This document shows positions 12,630 through 24,349 of a stretch of 64,000 nucleotides of DNA, one piece after another (the first letter of the stretch is position 1; the number at the start of each line of letters is the position of its first letter). Under the pieces are notes generated by a model. It searched no databases. It saw only the letters and a program-made list of their open reading frames with translations, and had not been told where the DNA came from. Origin of the DNA: Apricaphanius iberus. Taxonomy: Eukaryota; Chordata; Actinopteri; Cyprinodontiformes; Aphaniidae. Where the stretch lies: assembly GCA_028564705.1 (NCBI GenBank), contig JAPXFQ010000365.1, positions 248,001-312,000 of the forward strand. The letters are read 5' to 3'. Position numbers and translations under genes: made by a program.

Positions 12630-13350
12630 AACTGAGAAATAAAACTGTGTGGTTCGAAAATGTTTTCAGCTCCTTTGTTTTACATCGGCACCATCACAAT
12701 GTGTTATTTACAAGGCGTAACTCTTTACTACCACAACCGGAAGGTTTAATTGAATAACCGGTTTTGGCCAAAACATTTTTTTTATTTTTTTAACACTGTT
12801 TCTTGTACATGAAATCACCTGTTTGCATAACATTTGGTATGATACATGAATACCCTCACACGTCTTCTGTAGTAATATGCTTTAACCGTCCCAAAGCAGA
12901 CTTTCAGCTATCGTTGATCTAAGCTTTGAAACACTAAATAGAAATTTTGTTCTCCATACTCTGCATTTCACTTTCACGACGTGAGATGTCATTTACTGAC
13001 TTAGGTGTTCCACTATAACTGTTATGTAAGGCCTTTTAATTCTGCCATTAGTTGCTACCACTGAAGGGTTTTGGTAATAAACCAGTAGGCATCAAAAGAA
13101 ATTGGCCAATGTTAGATTTTACAGCTCAACCTTTCTGTTTTTATCATAAAACTTCCTACATTCTTACACTAATCAGAAATTTTTATTTCACCGTCATACT
13201 GCTACAGTTAAAATCAGGTGATTTTACAATGTTTTCCTGTAAAAACCTATAAACTATACAAAATCGTAATTTATAACCACAGCTGTAGCTTATAGATAGA
13301 GATAGAAAACAGTGCATGTGCAGTCACACTTCTTATTTACAAAGACATAA
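12630..13350. other. Spacer between the two Harbinger genes
   Basis: Follows the transposase stop with aataaa at about 12640, a likely transposon polyadenylation signal. AT-rich, with no open frame of note. Expected as the intergenic part of the element. Confidence 0.5.
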
Positions 13351-13354
13351 CATG

Positions 13355-14213
13355 TTAGAGAGGTCTGTTCATAGATTTCACAATCTCCCCCAGCACACCG
13401 ACAAAGGCTTGGTTGAAAGCCTCCATCCTCTCCATCTCCTCTCTTCTCAGAGCAGCTTCTTCTCTACGAAGGGCATCCATCTTCTCCATCTCCTCTCCTC
13501 TGTAGTCTTCGGAGACCCTCTTCCTCTTGCCTAAATCCCCAGAGAATCCTCAGAGTCCTGACTGGGGGTGCAGTCAGGACTCTGAGAGCTTGGAGGATGT
13601 ATCATTTGAAGCTCTTCCTCCGTCTGAGCTGACTCTAGAAAAATATTTTTAAAAAGCGATGTTGGTCCGTCGTAAACAAGCTACAACTAAACAAAGCACT
13701 GCTATAGCAATGAACTGCTGTCCTTTTCCTCATGCAGGAAATATTGGCGATAGCGGTCAGAGTGTGGTTACCAGACATGCTAACATTTGGATAATGTTTG
13801 CTTAAATTTAACAACATTTACTTACAGTTAACGACATAAAAAGAGAACTTACCGTCTTCCATTATTGACATCAGCAGTGTGAACTGTTTCCAGGGCTATT
13901 TCCCGCCCGTTAATGGCTAGTCGGATGCCGTATATTGCTTCCATTTGCTCAAACCCCCTCCACAGTTTTCTGCTGGAACCGCTTCGGCTGTTGTGGTCCT
14001 TTACGGCGCGGTAATTGGCCCTGATTTTCTTAAGTTTTTCCCGGCATTGCTTCGGTGAACGCTCATAGCCATGAGAGGCCATGCGCTCTGATACTTCCTT
14101 AAAAACTTTTTCATTTCATGTTGCTCCATCGAGCACCGTTTGAATCCTCTCCTCAGCTACCAGGGACAGAATTGCTGAACCTCGTAGTTGGACCACGGGA
14201 CTGCTTTTGCCAT
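13355..14213 (-). pseudogene. Harbinger Myb/SANT-like DNA-binding protein, broken
   Basis: Exon 1 runs from the ATG at 14213 to a GTAAGT donor (exon end 13853). Exon 2 starts at 13634 after tttttctag and ends with TAA at 13357-13355. Exon 1 encodes a trihelix-type domain: VPWSNYEV, KQCREKLKKIRANYRAVKDH, WRGFEQMEAIYG. Exon 2 encodes an acidic linker, then a charged coiled-coil-like tail (EEMEKMDALRREEAALRREE-type) and FNQAFVGVLGEIV. Damage: a 1-nt frameshift after QQF, a TGA replacing an arginine codon, and a 1-nt shift just before the splice donor. The function in active elements is helping the transposase to bind and enter the nucleus (family knowledge). Confidence 0.85.
13551..13584. repeat. 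Perfect 13-bp hairpin inside the SANT gene
   Basis: Arms cagagtcctgact (13551-13563) and agtcaggactctg (13572-13584) are exact inverted repeats around an 8-nt G-rich loop. It falls in the acidic-linker coding part of exon 2 of the - strand gene, so it may be a by-product of coding sequence. Confidence 0.8.
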
Positions 14214-14734
14214 TCTAACTTTTGTCGCTGCTTCTGTAATTAAGAGTTCTAAAAAACTGCTGCTTCTGCTGATGTAGCGAAATGGCGGTCCGCATGTTGG
14301 GGGGGGGTTTGTGGAAGAATAAATAAAGCAATACAGTTTATGTACCTTCAAAATCTAGACTATATGCTCCTTCGTATAAAATACAATTATTGGCTATAAT
14401 TTGATAGTTGAAGGTTCTAGTTCTGATCCCCCACTCTACCATGAGCTCGGGACAAATCTGAGTGGTCGTACATGTTAGTAAAGTTATATGTTACGGTATG
14501 TGTAATGTTATGTGGCGCAGTTGCACAGTGCACACAAAGGATTTGCTTTTCACTTTTTCAGTTGCCACAAGAAAACTTAAGTGTATAATAGGCTAATGTA
14601 GTACTCCTGTAGAGTATATTTTACATTGGTGTCTGCATGTACAGGGCACAACCTCACATCAATGTCTCAATGCAATCTGCTGGGATTCATAAATAGAAAA
14701 CTCCTTAACTGATTGGAATGTTTGTATAATTGTA

Positions 14735-14822
14735 CTAAAAAAACTTTTCTTGTAAAGTGCCTTGAGATGACATTTGTTGTGAATTGGCATTACATAGATA
14801 AATTGAATTTAATTGAACTGAA
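14735..14822 (+). repeat. L2-type LINE 3' tail
   Basis: Contains gtaaagtgccttgagatgaca and an attgaatttaattgaa tail, the sense version of the 3' end seen antisense at 46324-46410. No coding part is attached. Confidence 0.7.
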
Positions 14823-14824
14823 TA

Positions 14825-17180
14825 TATATGTATATCTTTCTACCAGTCTTACCACAGCCTCACTTGCAAGTGATTGATGTCAGATGTAAGATTTTATTTA
14901 TCAAAATGGTTATTAGTAGTTCAATTTTACCATTGAGGGGCACAGGCGTACCAGATCCCATATCAGATCTGTTTCAAAGTAAAGGTCAAGTGGAGGAGGT
15001 GTATTATTAGTCTGAAGTGAAATTTGTTTATGGAATCAGATGGCTTTAATTAAACTGGGGACATTTACTAGAAAGTGGATTGTTTTTTATATTTGAATAC
15101 AGCAAAGGGGGTTTCCCTTTTTTCTCTTACCATTTACTATTGTGCTTTAGAATAAGAAATCAAAAATGGGATAGTTTTTTTATTCAAATAAATACACTGA
15201 AATACATACGATTTAATGTAGCTAATAGAGAAGATATTAAAAATGTATACTCTTAAGCAAAAACATTATTTATGTTTAGCAGAAAAGATTCAATTTATGT
15301 TTGCTTTTCTTCATAATTTTTTTTTTACGGAAATTCCCTATTTCAATTTAAGAGTCATCAATAATCAAACAGCAAGTTCTCTTTTATTTAAAAAGTGATA
15401 GTAAGCGAGGGTACAGTTACGCCCCCTCTACTGGCACATGTCAAAGTCGAGTGAGGTCTGACTTGGGTGTTGTTTCCGAAGTTGAGGCTGGCTTGCTGCA
15501 CTAACAAATTTCTGACAAAACCACACAAAGTTTGTTCATAATTGTTGGCTTCTATCATTTAAGCTAATTAAATATTTGATTTTCTTTTCAAATATATTAC
15601 TTAGTCAGTGTCATAGCTACATTAACACCTTCACCAACGGAGGACCATATTCTTCATGTAATCCCTATAACAAAGTAAAAGCATTAATCTTTAAAACAGC
15701 ATATATTAACATTTACTAAACAATATCAAGGTTTTACTTACTTTTCCAATAGAAGCTCCTCCGATCGTACTTCCTTTTTGCTCTTTTACATTTTATTCCT
15801 CTTCAATGTAGCGCATTACCGCCACCAACTGGCTTTTTAAGTAGAACCTCCGTTTCAACATAACTTCCATTGTGGCTTTTGTTGTCTTGTGACTTTTGCT
15901 GTGGTGTTGTGGCTTTCCTTTTGTTGTGGCTCTTGTTGTTGTGGTGTGTTTTTTGTGGTGTTGTGGCGTATCTTGTGTTGTGTCGACCCTTCTTGGCGAC
16001 CATATAAAGAGGCCTCCGCATGGCAATATGGCAATACCTGACACGTGTTGGCATGTAATATTTAAAGCTTGCCGGCAATGATGCTGTGTTCTCCTGAGAC
16101 CATTTCCAACCTTCTTAAGACAGACTGTGTGTGATGCTTTGATACAGATAGAGAGACCTGAGTGATAGGTATTTTATATTCTGTAGCCAGATGAGCAGCA
16201 GAAAGCATGTAGTAAGAACATTGTGCTCTGTTCTCAAACAGATTGCATCTTTTTCACTTACAGTATGTCCACACCTCCATCCTGTCATCAGTTCTAAATG
16301 GCCATTTGACAATCCCTCCTGTTTGTATGTTTCACAGATACATTACTGTTATTTACCATAGCATTTTATTGTCCACAAACTTTAGAGCTTTTTTTGGACT
16401 CAGCTTTGTTTATGATTATGTGCTTAGCTTTCTGGGTCTGGTGATAAGGGAAAAAACAGGAGTTACCGTTCCTTTCAAATCCAAAATGCACTTCATCTCA
16501 GTATCTCCTTTGGCCCTGGCTTAGTACTAAGGCCCCGGCAATGTGAGAGCTCTCAACCAATAAGGCACCCCATGGGGAAAGCCCTGGCCCAATAAGAAAG
16601 GCCCCTGGGGCAAGCCTAGGGGATTACTAACTCAAGCCTGTGGATTGAGCTCCAGGGCGAGGGGAGGGGGCATGGGTTGAAGCATAGTGCTACTCTGTCA
16701 CAAAGGCCACCAGACTCCTTTAAATGGTTGCTATGAGGCAGGTATCACAAATGTGAGAGTAGCACACAGTCACGGTCATGGAGGGTATTAAACGGCAACA
16801 AAGAGACAGTTATTCTGCAATCATCTACCCAACTGGGTGCAAGTTATTCTCCAATAATCAAGTAGTGAGTAGCAAGAGGTCCAGACTCGGAGCTCTGATC
16901 ACAAGAGCACGGTCCTGCTGGGAGGTGGACTCATTGCCCACAACCACAATTCACAGAGCGTCAACCTAGAGGCACAAACTCCATTTACTCGTTGCACTAA
17001 ACTCCTCAGTTATTCATCTGAACTTTGTGACAAAACAAAAGATTAAGTAAAGCAATTGTTTTGAATTCATCACTCATTTAGCTTAACATTATGCTGATTT
17101 ATGTGATGTACCAACACAGAATAGTAAGCAGACAATAGTGAAATGGAAGGAAAATGTACATTTATCTTTTCTTTTTTTGT
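14825..17180. other. Non-coding intron; low-complexity and GC-rich patches
   Basis: No exon recognised. 15845-15990 is a degenerate TTGTGG/TGTTGTGGC array, which gives long chance frames on both strands. 16525-16780 is unusually rich in GGCCC/CCTGG words compared with the AT-rich flanks and could be part of an old LTR or DNA element, but no ends were found. Confidence 0.4.
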
Positions 17181-17184
17181 CTCA

Positions 17185-17362
17185 GTCATTGTGTCCTTGA
17201 GGAAGACACTTCACCCGTCACCTACAAACTGCATCTGTCAGTGCGCCCCGGACCAGTGTGTGAATGTGTGCGTGAATGGGTAAATGACTGTATGTGGTGT
17301 AAAAAGCTTTGGGGTACGCATTGACTAACTAAAGCACTATACAAATACAGGCCATTTAACTT
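17185..17362 (+). mobile_element. SINE fragment (head missing)
   Basis: Same word order as the complete SINE at 45955-46184: cttgaggaagacacttcaccc, then gtgtgtgaatgtgtgcgtgaatggg, gtaaaaagctttgggg, agcactatacaaatacagg and ccattta. The tRNA-like promoter part is not present. Confidence 0.7.
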
Positions 17363-17364
17363 TT

Positions 17365-18335
17365 TTCTTTTTTTAAGAAAAAAATGAAGTGTAATGTATG
17401 TTCAGATTCCCTGAATCAGTTCTGTGAAGAATCTCTTCTACCTTTGAACAACTACAGATTGACATTTAGGTTTTGGTAAAATCATATTAAAACAATAATT
17501 CACAAGTCATCTGCCTGTTGGCTGGAGGGTTTGAATAAATATGTAATAAACAAAAAATGTGGGAAATCCTTTCATCTCTTTTTATTGTTAGTAGTTTTAG
17601 TAACGGTAGCTAAAGTCATTTTGATACATTTAGTGATATTTTGGAATATACCAAAAATACTGTCTGCTCATTTTGTCTTACAGTCACATGAACTCATGTA
17701 CTATTGTCAACCTTTACCAAATTACTAATTATTAATTTAAGAGGAATCAAACGCTAACTTGATTTTATCCAACTTGCCAGGTTAGAGTCTCAATAACCTA
17801 ATGATTTTGGTAATTCTATTTTTGCTGATGCTTGAACACAAATGAGCCTGAAAGTATCTTTTGACATTCATTAATGAAGTGCTGGAAATGTTTTGTACTA
17901 CTGATTTTTAAGCTGCTCCTGTTGTAAATAGGTTTCATTTCTGAATGACTCAGGTGATCTTCTGATTTAAAAGACTTGCTTCATATTTCAGTTAATTTAT
18001 TTTTCTTGTTTTCTTTTTTCCCAAACTCTAACTTGCTTCCTGTTTAGCAGCACAAAGTCAATTGATAAATAAATCCCAGATTAATGGAATCATGCTTTTT
18101 AAGCTTCTCTTCTTCAGGATTTTCTTGGATCTCCCTCTAATTCTTGATTTTTCTTTGAGTCTTCACTCTCTGCTTCATTCAATTTAATCATTTAATTAAA
18201 TTCATTTTTTGACAAACACACGGGTCCAATTTACCAATACATCTCCAGGATGATGGAATGGATAAGATTTGTAGAACTGGGAAGAAATAACTAAAGCATC
18301 ACTTTAAGACCTTCAGGTCAAAAGATTGTAATGCT
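17365..18335. other. Non-coding intron, nothing recognised
   Basis: AT-rich, without open frames of note or repeat partners in the window. Confidence 0.4.
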
Positions 18336-18340
18336 GTGAT

Positions 18341-18752
18341 CAGACCGCAGGCTTTGTCAGCATCAGCAACGTCAAGATTACATGTTAAGTCTACGGTTGA
18401 GGCCATTGGAGGAGCGTTGCGTTCTCTGTGGCGCTTTGTCAACTTTTCAAGCTTTTCCTGCATTTCAAGCTTAAAAGCGAATAATGCTAGCAACGCAGAA
18501 GATCAGCTAGTTGAACTTTTAACGGTCTTAACACTCTTGATGCAGCATGGCAACCAATCACAGTGTCTCATTGTAGTGACGTTGTCCGACGTTGAGGCTA
18601 CCTAGTCAAACACGATCCGCGAGTGTTTAAAACGTTTAAACCGAAGGCTACGAGCTTTGCTAGCTTCATCTTAAAAATCTACCTGCTGCATATATGCATC
18701 TTACTAGTCGCTTTATGAGCGTTGCTTGACGCTGACAAAGCCTGCAGTCTGA
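18341..18752 (+). mobile_element. MITE copy B, uninterrupted
   Basis: 412 bp bounded by inverted termini cagaccgcaggctttgtcag and its near-perfect complement ctgacaaagcctgcagtctg (one mismatch in about 21). Reverse complement of copy A at 6161-7704. It carries a 64-codon frame on - (18299-18493) related to one in copy A. No target duplication is obvious. Superfamily unassigned. Confidence 0.85.
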
Positions 18753-18759
18753 ATGGACC

Positions 18760-19365
18760 ATAAATTTGACTGCTTGGAGGTAAAAAGGTCATATATTTGC
18801 CATTTAGCTGTTCAAGCTATTTTCACCGCTCTTTTTTAATTAATTTTCTCTTTATATTTCTTTATCATAAATCAACCTAGATAAAACCTGCCTTACATGA
18901 CAGGAATAAAAAGCATGTAGACATAGCTAGGTCCACAGTGACAGGTTATATCACTTATTCTATGAAATATTGAAGAAATCCATAAATCTCTTTAAACAAG
19001 TAAACATATGTAAATATAACTTATGGGCATGACACACAATTTGTGCTTTGTAAAATTTAGGGATACTCAAAAAACATTTGGGTTTCTGGGGCTAAATGTT
19101 TAATGAAGCCTATGTTTTTCACTATCTTTTATTAATCATATGCAAGTCAAATTAAATATTTCCTGGTGAAACACTGATACAAATGAATAAAAACACGTTC
19201 CTTTTTTCTTATAGTTATGTTTCAACTTCTTTTGTTTTAAAGTGTATCAGCTGTTCTCTTTTTTCACATTTCAAACTTGATGATTTCTCATATGCTTCTA
19301 GGAAATAGTGTGCATTGGATGATTTTCTGAATGAGAAATGTGACAGTTTGCTGTCTCCTCCACAG
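18760..19365. other. Intron sequence before the fbxw4 exon
   Basis: No element recognised. The last bases (gctgtctcctccacag) form a pyrimidine tract and AG acceptor for the exon at 19366. Confidence 0.6.
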
Positions 19366-19506
19366 ATTAGCATGTGTATGTAGTCTGGGCACAGAGTTTC
19401 GACGCGGTGCGGGGGTGCTGGATATAGTGTTTGAGTCTCCATTCCAGCTCTTCACCTGCGGCTATGACACCTTTGTTCGGCAGTGGGACCTTCGGCTCAA
19501 CCCACA
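19366..19506 (+). CDS. fbxw4: fbxw4 internal exon (WD-repeat part)
   Basis: This 141-nt exon starts in mid-codon (one base completes the previous codon) and ends with two bases of a codon before a GTAGGC donor. It encodes about 46 residues including AGVLDIVFESPFQLFTCGYD and FVRQWDLRLNP. That is a WD repeat with the GYDTxVRxWDLR signature, which I recognise as FBXW4. FBXW4 is an F-box protein thought to be a substrate receptor of an SCF (Skp1-Cullin-F-box) ubiquitin ligase; the WD repeats form its beta-propeller. The donor phase fits exactly the acceptor at 39109, rebuilding a Gln codon followed by KCVMEW. Earlier exons (F-box, first WD repeats) are not in the window as far as I can see. Confidence 0.9.
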
Positions 19507-20033
19507 GTAGGCAATTTTCTTATTCCCGTTCACAGTTTGAGATAATAAAGTGTTACTGGGTTTTTATCTTTCCACTTCAAAATATTCATCAAGCGTTGGA
19601 GAGCAGCCCTTCTTCAAACCCAGTGTAGACTAAATCATATCAGACAGTGATGTTACACTTAATGTTGATGTATTGAAGAATTAGACATTCCTAAATGCAT
19701 CCACATTTTCCATATCAGGTATGAAACCACGGTGACCTAAATAGTGTATTTATTGTCAATGTTTGCTTCCTACCTTGAACACCAGAACCACAGTCAGCCC
19801 TGTTAAAATGATACTGAGCCCCGCTTGTTCTCCCTTGAATTCGTTCTTATATATATATAATATATACATGCATACATACACCACACACACAAACTGGCCA
19901 CTTTATTAGGCACATTTGTCCAACTGCTCGTTAACGCAAATTTCTAATAAGCATATCAGATAGCAGTAACTCAATGCATTTAAGCATGTAGACATGGTCA
20001 AAACTATCTCTGTTATTCAAACTGAGCATCAGA

Positions 20034-21330
20034 ATGGGGAATAAAGGTGATTTAAGTGACTTTGAATGTGTCAGGGTAGTTCGTGCCAGACAGGGAGTCT
20101 GAGTGTTTCAGAAATTGCTAATCTACTGGGATTTTCACACACAAGCATCTCTAGGGTTTAGAGAGAAGTCTGAAAAAGGGAAAATATCCAGTGAGTGGCA
20201 GTTCTGTGGACAAAAATGCTTTGTTGATGCCAGAGGTGAGAGGATAATGGCCAGACTGAATCAAACTGACCACAGGAACAGTAACTCAAATAACCACTCG
20301 TTACAACAAAGTTATGCAGAAGAGCATCTCTGAACACACAACACATCAAACCTTGAGGCAAATTGGCTACAGCAGCAGGAGACAACACCGCATCAGGGGT
20401 TGCTGTAGGATTATGAAAGGACCGAAGCACACACGTGGATTTGAAGGTGAGAACCGATGGTTTAATGACTGGCAGCAACATAAGAGGAGACAATGCATCA
20501 ATGACAGAACATCAGGGAGAGACATCACAATGATCCGGCGAGGTCTGAAGCTATCGTCGGATCTTAAGTAAGGGAGAACAAGGAGGAACAGGAGAAGACA
20601 ATCAGGGAACACAGCTGCAGAATATGTGATCGGAGGACAGCAGGCTTTGACACACTGGGTGCCACTCCTGTCAGCTAAGAACATGAAACTAAGGCTACAG
20701 TTCGCAAAGGTTCAACAAATTTGGACAAAAGAAGATTGAAAAATTTTATGAGTCTTGATTTCTGCTGAAACATTTGGATGGTAGGGTCAGAATTTGGCAT
20801 CAACAACATGAAAGCTTGGTTCTAACCTGCTTGCATCAACGGTTCAGGCTGGTGGTGTTGGTTTAATGGTGTAGGGGTGTGGACATTTTCTTAGCACACT
20901 TTGGTTCCCTTAGTACCAATTGATCATTGTTGCAACGCATTAGCCTTCCTGAGTTTTGTTTGTTGACCATGTATGACTACAGTGTACTCATCCTCTGATG
21001 GCTACTTCCAGCAGAATAATGCGTCATGCCATAAAGCTTGAATCATCTCAGACTGGTTTCTTGAACATAACAATGAGTTCACTGTAGTCAAATGGCCTCT
21101 ACAGTCACCAGATCCCATTTCAATATAGCACTTTTGGGATGTTGTGGAACAAGAGATTCGCATCATGGCTGTGCAACCGACAGATCTCTAGCAACTGATG
21201 CCATCATGTCAGCATGGACCAAAACTGTGAGGAATGTTTCCAGTACCTCGTTGAATCTATGCCACGAAGGATTAAGGGAGTTTTGAAGGCAAAAGGGTGT
21301 CCGATCCAGTTACTCGCAAGGCGTACCTAA
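20034..21330 (+). pseudogene. Tc1-type transposase pseudogene
   Basis: Start at 20034 (MGNKGDLSDFE). Recognisable blocks then follow in shifting frames: the helix-turn-helix part (ISEIANLLGFS-like, about 20105), EKGKISSEWQFCGQKCFVDA (20173), QKSISEHTTHQTLRQIGYSS (20315), VPLLSAKN (20659), GRVRIWHQQHES (20783), GYFQQNNASCHKA (21000) and LKAKGCP near the stop at 21330. The usual S-D-E-S-R-F block with the first catalytic Asp is damaged by a small deletion near 20738-20745. There are multiple frameshifts plus the nested insert. In active elements this enzyme cuts and pastes the transposon at TA sites. Confidence 0.85.
20393..20651 (+). mobile_element. 259-bp insert inside the Tc1 copy
   Basis: The Tc1 sequence breaks after ggagacaac and resumes at tgccactcctgtcagc. 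The flanks acaccgca (20385-20392) and acactggg (20652-20659) both resemble one ancestral 8-mer, so an 8-bp target duplication is likely, as in hAT elements. The make-up (tttaatgactgg, caggtctgaag, ggaacaggagaagac, acagctgcag) recalls the repeat at 3273 and 4155. No coding capacity. Confidence 0.65.
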
Positions 21331-21344
21331 TAAAGTGGCCAGTA

Positions 21345-21605
21345 GGAGTGGAGCCGAAACCGAATACAGTATTCGGAAAGGCAAAAATAACATGTTTTTT
21401 ATAAATACTTATTTCGAACAAGTACTTTAAGAAATATTTGTATTTGGAACCAAGAAAAATGTATATAAAAAAGCTGCGTTTCCTCTTAAGACCACAGTGC
21501 ATGGACCCCGGATGAGCGAGTGAGTCACGGGAGTCAGGGATCGGAGGGGAAAAGACATGACTGACCCAGCACCTCCACACAGCAATAGAGAAAGGATGAA
21601 TAAGC
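21345..21605. repeat. Old DNA-transposon remnant
   Basis: Begins gtggagccgaaaccgaatacagtattcgg, with palindromic cgaatacagtattcg at the edge as in some fish hAT-type ends. Later a GC-rich segment (ccccggatgagcgagtgagtcacggg). No second end found; family uncertain. Confidence 0.35.
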
Positions 21606-21699
21606 AAAAAAACTTAACATGACTGCATGACTATTTTTGTTGAAAAGATTTTTGAAACTTAACAGACCAAAGCCCAATTTAATACTGTCCATATGAAAT

Positions 21700-21800
21700 A
21701 ATTGACGAAGCAGTTTATTTTTCAGAGGTTCTTGTCCAAAGACGACGATGTCTGTCTTTTCAGAATTTAAAAGTTGAAAATTAAAGGTTATCCAGGCATT
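21700..21800 (-). repeat. L2-type LINE fragment, antisense
   Basis: The words gcagtttatttttcagagg, tccaaagacgacgatgtctg and tcagaattta match in order the antisense RT sequence at 47730-47815. About 100 bp only. Confidence 0.7.
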
Positions 21801-23000
21801 ATATATTTTCTTTTTATGCCTATAGTGTTGCCAATTGCACTACCTGATCGTTTTCCTTGTCGTTTCCATGATTCATGACAGAAATCCTTATTTCCTGGAT
21901 CATTTATGTTCATTGACATTCATAAGTTAATTAACATCCAAAATTAATGAATAAATATTGGCCTATAGACAATGTTAAGATGCGTATAGTGTGCACATTT
22001 GTAGTGTGTTTGCTATTGATCTTGTGTTTGTGTAGTTTCTCTTAATAAACTGAGCCTATGATTAAGATGTTTTTAATTCGTCTTAAAAAAAGCCAATATT
22101 TGACTGTGATCTAATCTGTCAACTGTTCCCGTTTTTACATTAAATAACTTCCCCCCCAAAGAAACCTACATCCTGCCCTCAGCTATAATCGATTCCCATA
22201 ACATGTTGTGTCAGCGGTAGTGTAGCTGCCTATAACTAAGCGTTATAGGCAGCGTCCTAATATATTTGAGGATAATAGCATTGATTTAGGACAGCAGGTG
22301 TTTGAAGGTTCGAGGCTGGATTTTTGGGGGATCAGTCAAGTAAGAAAAATCAGATGTGAACGCCAGATCACTCTGGGGACTGAGGCAAGTAAGGTGGTGG
22401 GGGGGCTCCCCTTTTTAGATATCAATAATTCACCAACCAGGGTCATTTTGGACACTTTGGTTGCTGGAGGTTAAAGATTGCCTTTAAAGAAAAGAGCTAC
22501 AAATACAAGAACAGCTGAGGAGACATATTTGTAATAAGCTAATATTACAATTTGTGTGATCTTTCGAGATACTGTTTTACTTAAAACTTCAGTTATATAT
22601 TTCTATTCATGACCTTACAGTCACATCCAAAATTGTTCATAATGCATGGTATGAATTATTTTTCTTTAAAGTGATCTTTTAATTTTACCAGCATTTTTTA
22701 ATAAAACATTTTTACTGCAAGTATTACTTGTATTGGCCTACACTGGCCCAATCAGAACCGTTATCCTTGGATAGGAATTATTTGAAGGGAGAGTATGGTG
22801 ATGATATGGAGACCTTTCAACCTTAAAAAGCTTATCACCAAAATACCAAATAAGCAAAAAGCTGCTCAGAAATCTGAAGAAGGCTTCGATTACTATAATA
22901 CTCTTACAGATATTTACATTGATTTATCAAGAATGGTATAAACTGGTGTTTAAGATGGCTATTTTAAAATGTAATATATATATATATACCCTTCAAACTC
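21800..23000. other. Non-coding intron, nothing recognised
   Basis: AT-rich. A tandem-like cluster at 22225-22260 (cctataactaagcgttataggcag) is a short inverted repeat. A (TA)n run is at 22974-22987. No gene. Confidence 0.4.
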
Positions 23001-23002
23001 CT

Positions 23003-23100
23003 TTTCTATAGTTTGATTATCTTTTGAGTGACACCTGTCTCCCTTCCTGTCGGACACAACCATATTTGGGAAATTAAAATCTGCCAGTCTTACAAATAAT
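23003..23100 (+). repeat. Dispersed repeat R, short copy
   Basis: Shares gtttgattatcttttgagtga, acctgtctc, cttcctgtcggacacaac and aaatctgccagtcttaca with 27335-27440, in the same orientation. It lies about 1.3 kb upstream of the R4-like LINE, while the other copy is joined to that LINE's 3' end. Confidence 0.8.
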
Positions 23101-23104
23101 CTTG

Positions 23105-24330
23105 ATCTTGATTGTGCATGTTTATTTGGAATACATACACTTTTATGTAGCGCAAATCATAAATGTTACTGACATCAAAATACAAATTATTTATGAGTTA
23201 ATAATTGCGTTTGGCAAAATCATCCCATTTGGAGTTTAAAAGGTGATGCTACCATGTGTTTTTCATCCATATTTGCTCTCTGAGAGACTTGTAAGATGGA
23301 AGGATGAGTCTTACACACTCTTTTTCGTCTTTCTTAGATATCCCCTGGGACTCTATATATTGTCTTACATATTGGACATATTACCATTAACATAAGACAT
23401 CCTACAGCGAGATCAGAAAAATGCTAGGCCTAAGTCTAATTGCTATGACAGCCAGTTTAACATAGAATTCTCCAAGTTAAATGAATGATCAAATATTGTT
23501 AATTCAAATAATGCTGATCCACCAATTTTATAACACAATTCATTTGCGGCTCTGATTATAGCACCAAGTATTTTATTTTCAAAAAGGGTGCAACAAATAG
23601 TACAAACAGGCCTCGGTTCCTATTTTTTCAGCATTGCTAGACTATTATAGGAATTCTAACGAAGTAGGAGTTTTGCCTTTCTGAGGTATAATGCTTGTGC
23701 CATGAAATGTCAAAATATCAGTTACAACATATGATCAATAGGGAGGCAATGCTGGAGCACTAGTCACTATAGGCCAGGTACTGTAAAAGAAAATAGTACA
23801 AATGCAAGGCAAATATGTACGAAGGCCGGCAGGGTTCAGAAATAATTTTGTAGCGTAAGCATCTGTTCCCTTAGTTTATTAAACAATGTGTGACAGTGTG
23901 GGGATACTGTCCAATTAATAATGTGTCCTGGCTGTTTTGCCACAAGGTTATTTGTTTGTCTGACAGGTAAGCCTGCATGATTTTCACCCAAGAGTGTGGG
24001 GATTTAATCCGGTCCGGGTCCTCGCTGTGCACCTTGCCACATATGTATGTGTTTAGGATTCCTGCAGGAAAGTAGCCTATAAACATGGACTTTTTTGTTT
24101 TGCTAGGGACATGTCCCCAGCAGTATTTATTAATCACAGTTTTGTCCCCACACTGTCAAACATGGTTTGATAAACCGAATAAATGGTTTTACTAAACTGA
24201 GGGTGGGATTTCCAATTTACATGCACGGTTATTAACCCGAGGGTACATATTCATAGACCACCCTGCCAGGCTCTGTAAATATACAATACTGTGGCTGAAG
24301 CAGTGCAGTCTGTAGCACTGTGGGGGCCAA
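23105..24330. other. Non-coding intron, nothing recognised
   Basis: Only short chance frames. 24330-24346 is a (TA)n run. Confidence 0.4.
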
Positions 24331-24349
24331 TATATATATATATATAATT

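Larger units (their letters stand above)
11423..14213. mobile_element. PIF/Harbinger transposon 1, two-gene, degenerate
   Basis: Convergent arrangement: a HARBI1-like transposase gene on + (11423-12624) and a Myb/SANT-like DNA-binding gene on - (13355-14213). This is the standard two-protein organisation of PIF/Harbinger elements, in which the SANT protein helps the transposase enter the nucleus and bind element ends. Both genes carry frameshifts and stops. The span given covers the coding parts only; terminal repeats and the 3-bp target duplication were not identified. Confidence 0.85.
19893..21343 (+). mobile_element. Tc1-type transposon, degenerate
   Basis: Inverted termini: actggccactttattaggca at 19893 and its complement, ending tacctaataaagtggccagt, at 21343. 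The inside is a decayed Tc1/mariner transposase in + orientation, interrupted by a 259-bp foreign insert (20393-20651). A TA/CA microsatellite lies to its left. Confidence 0.88.

Noticed and set aside
1..19365. Earlier fbxw4 exons inside the window
   Set aside because: I looked for a WD signature ending in a GQ-type codon split before 19366 and for an F-box, and found none with splice sites. A short exon could still be missed without alignment.
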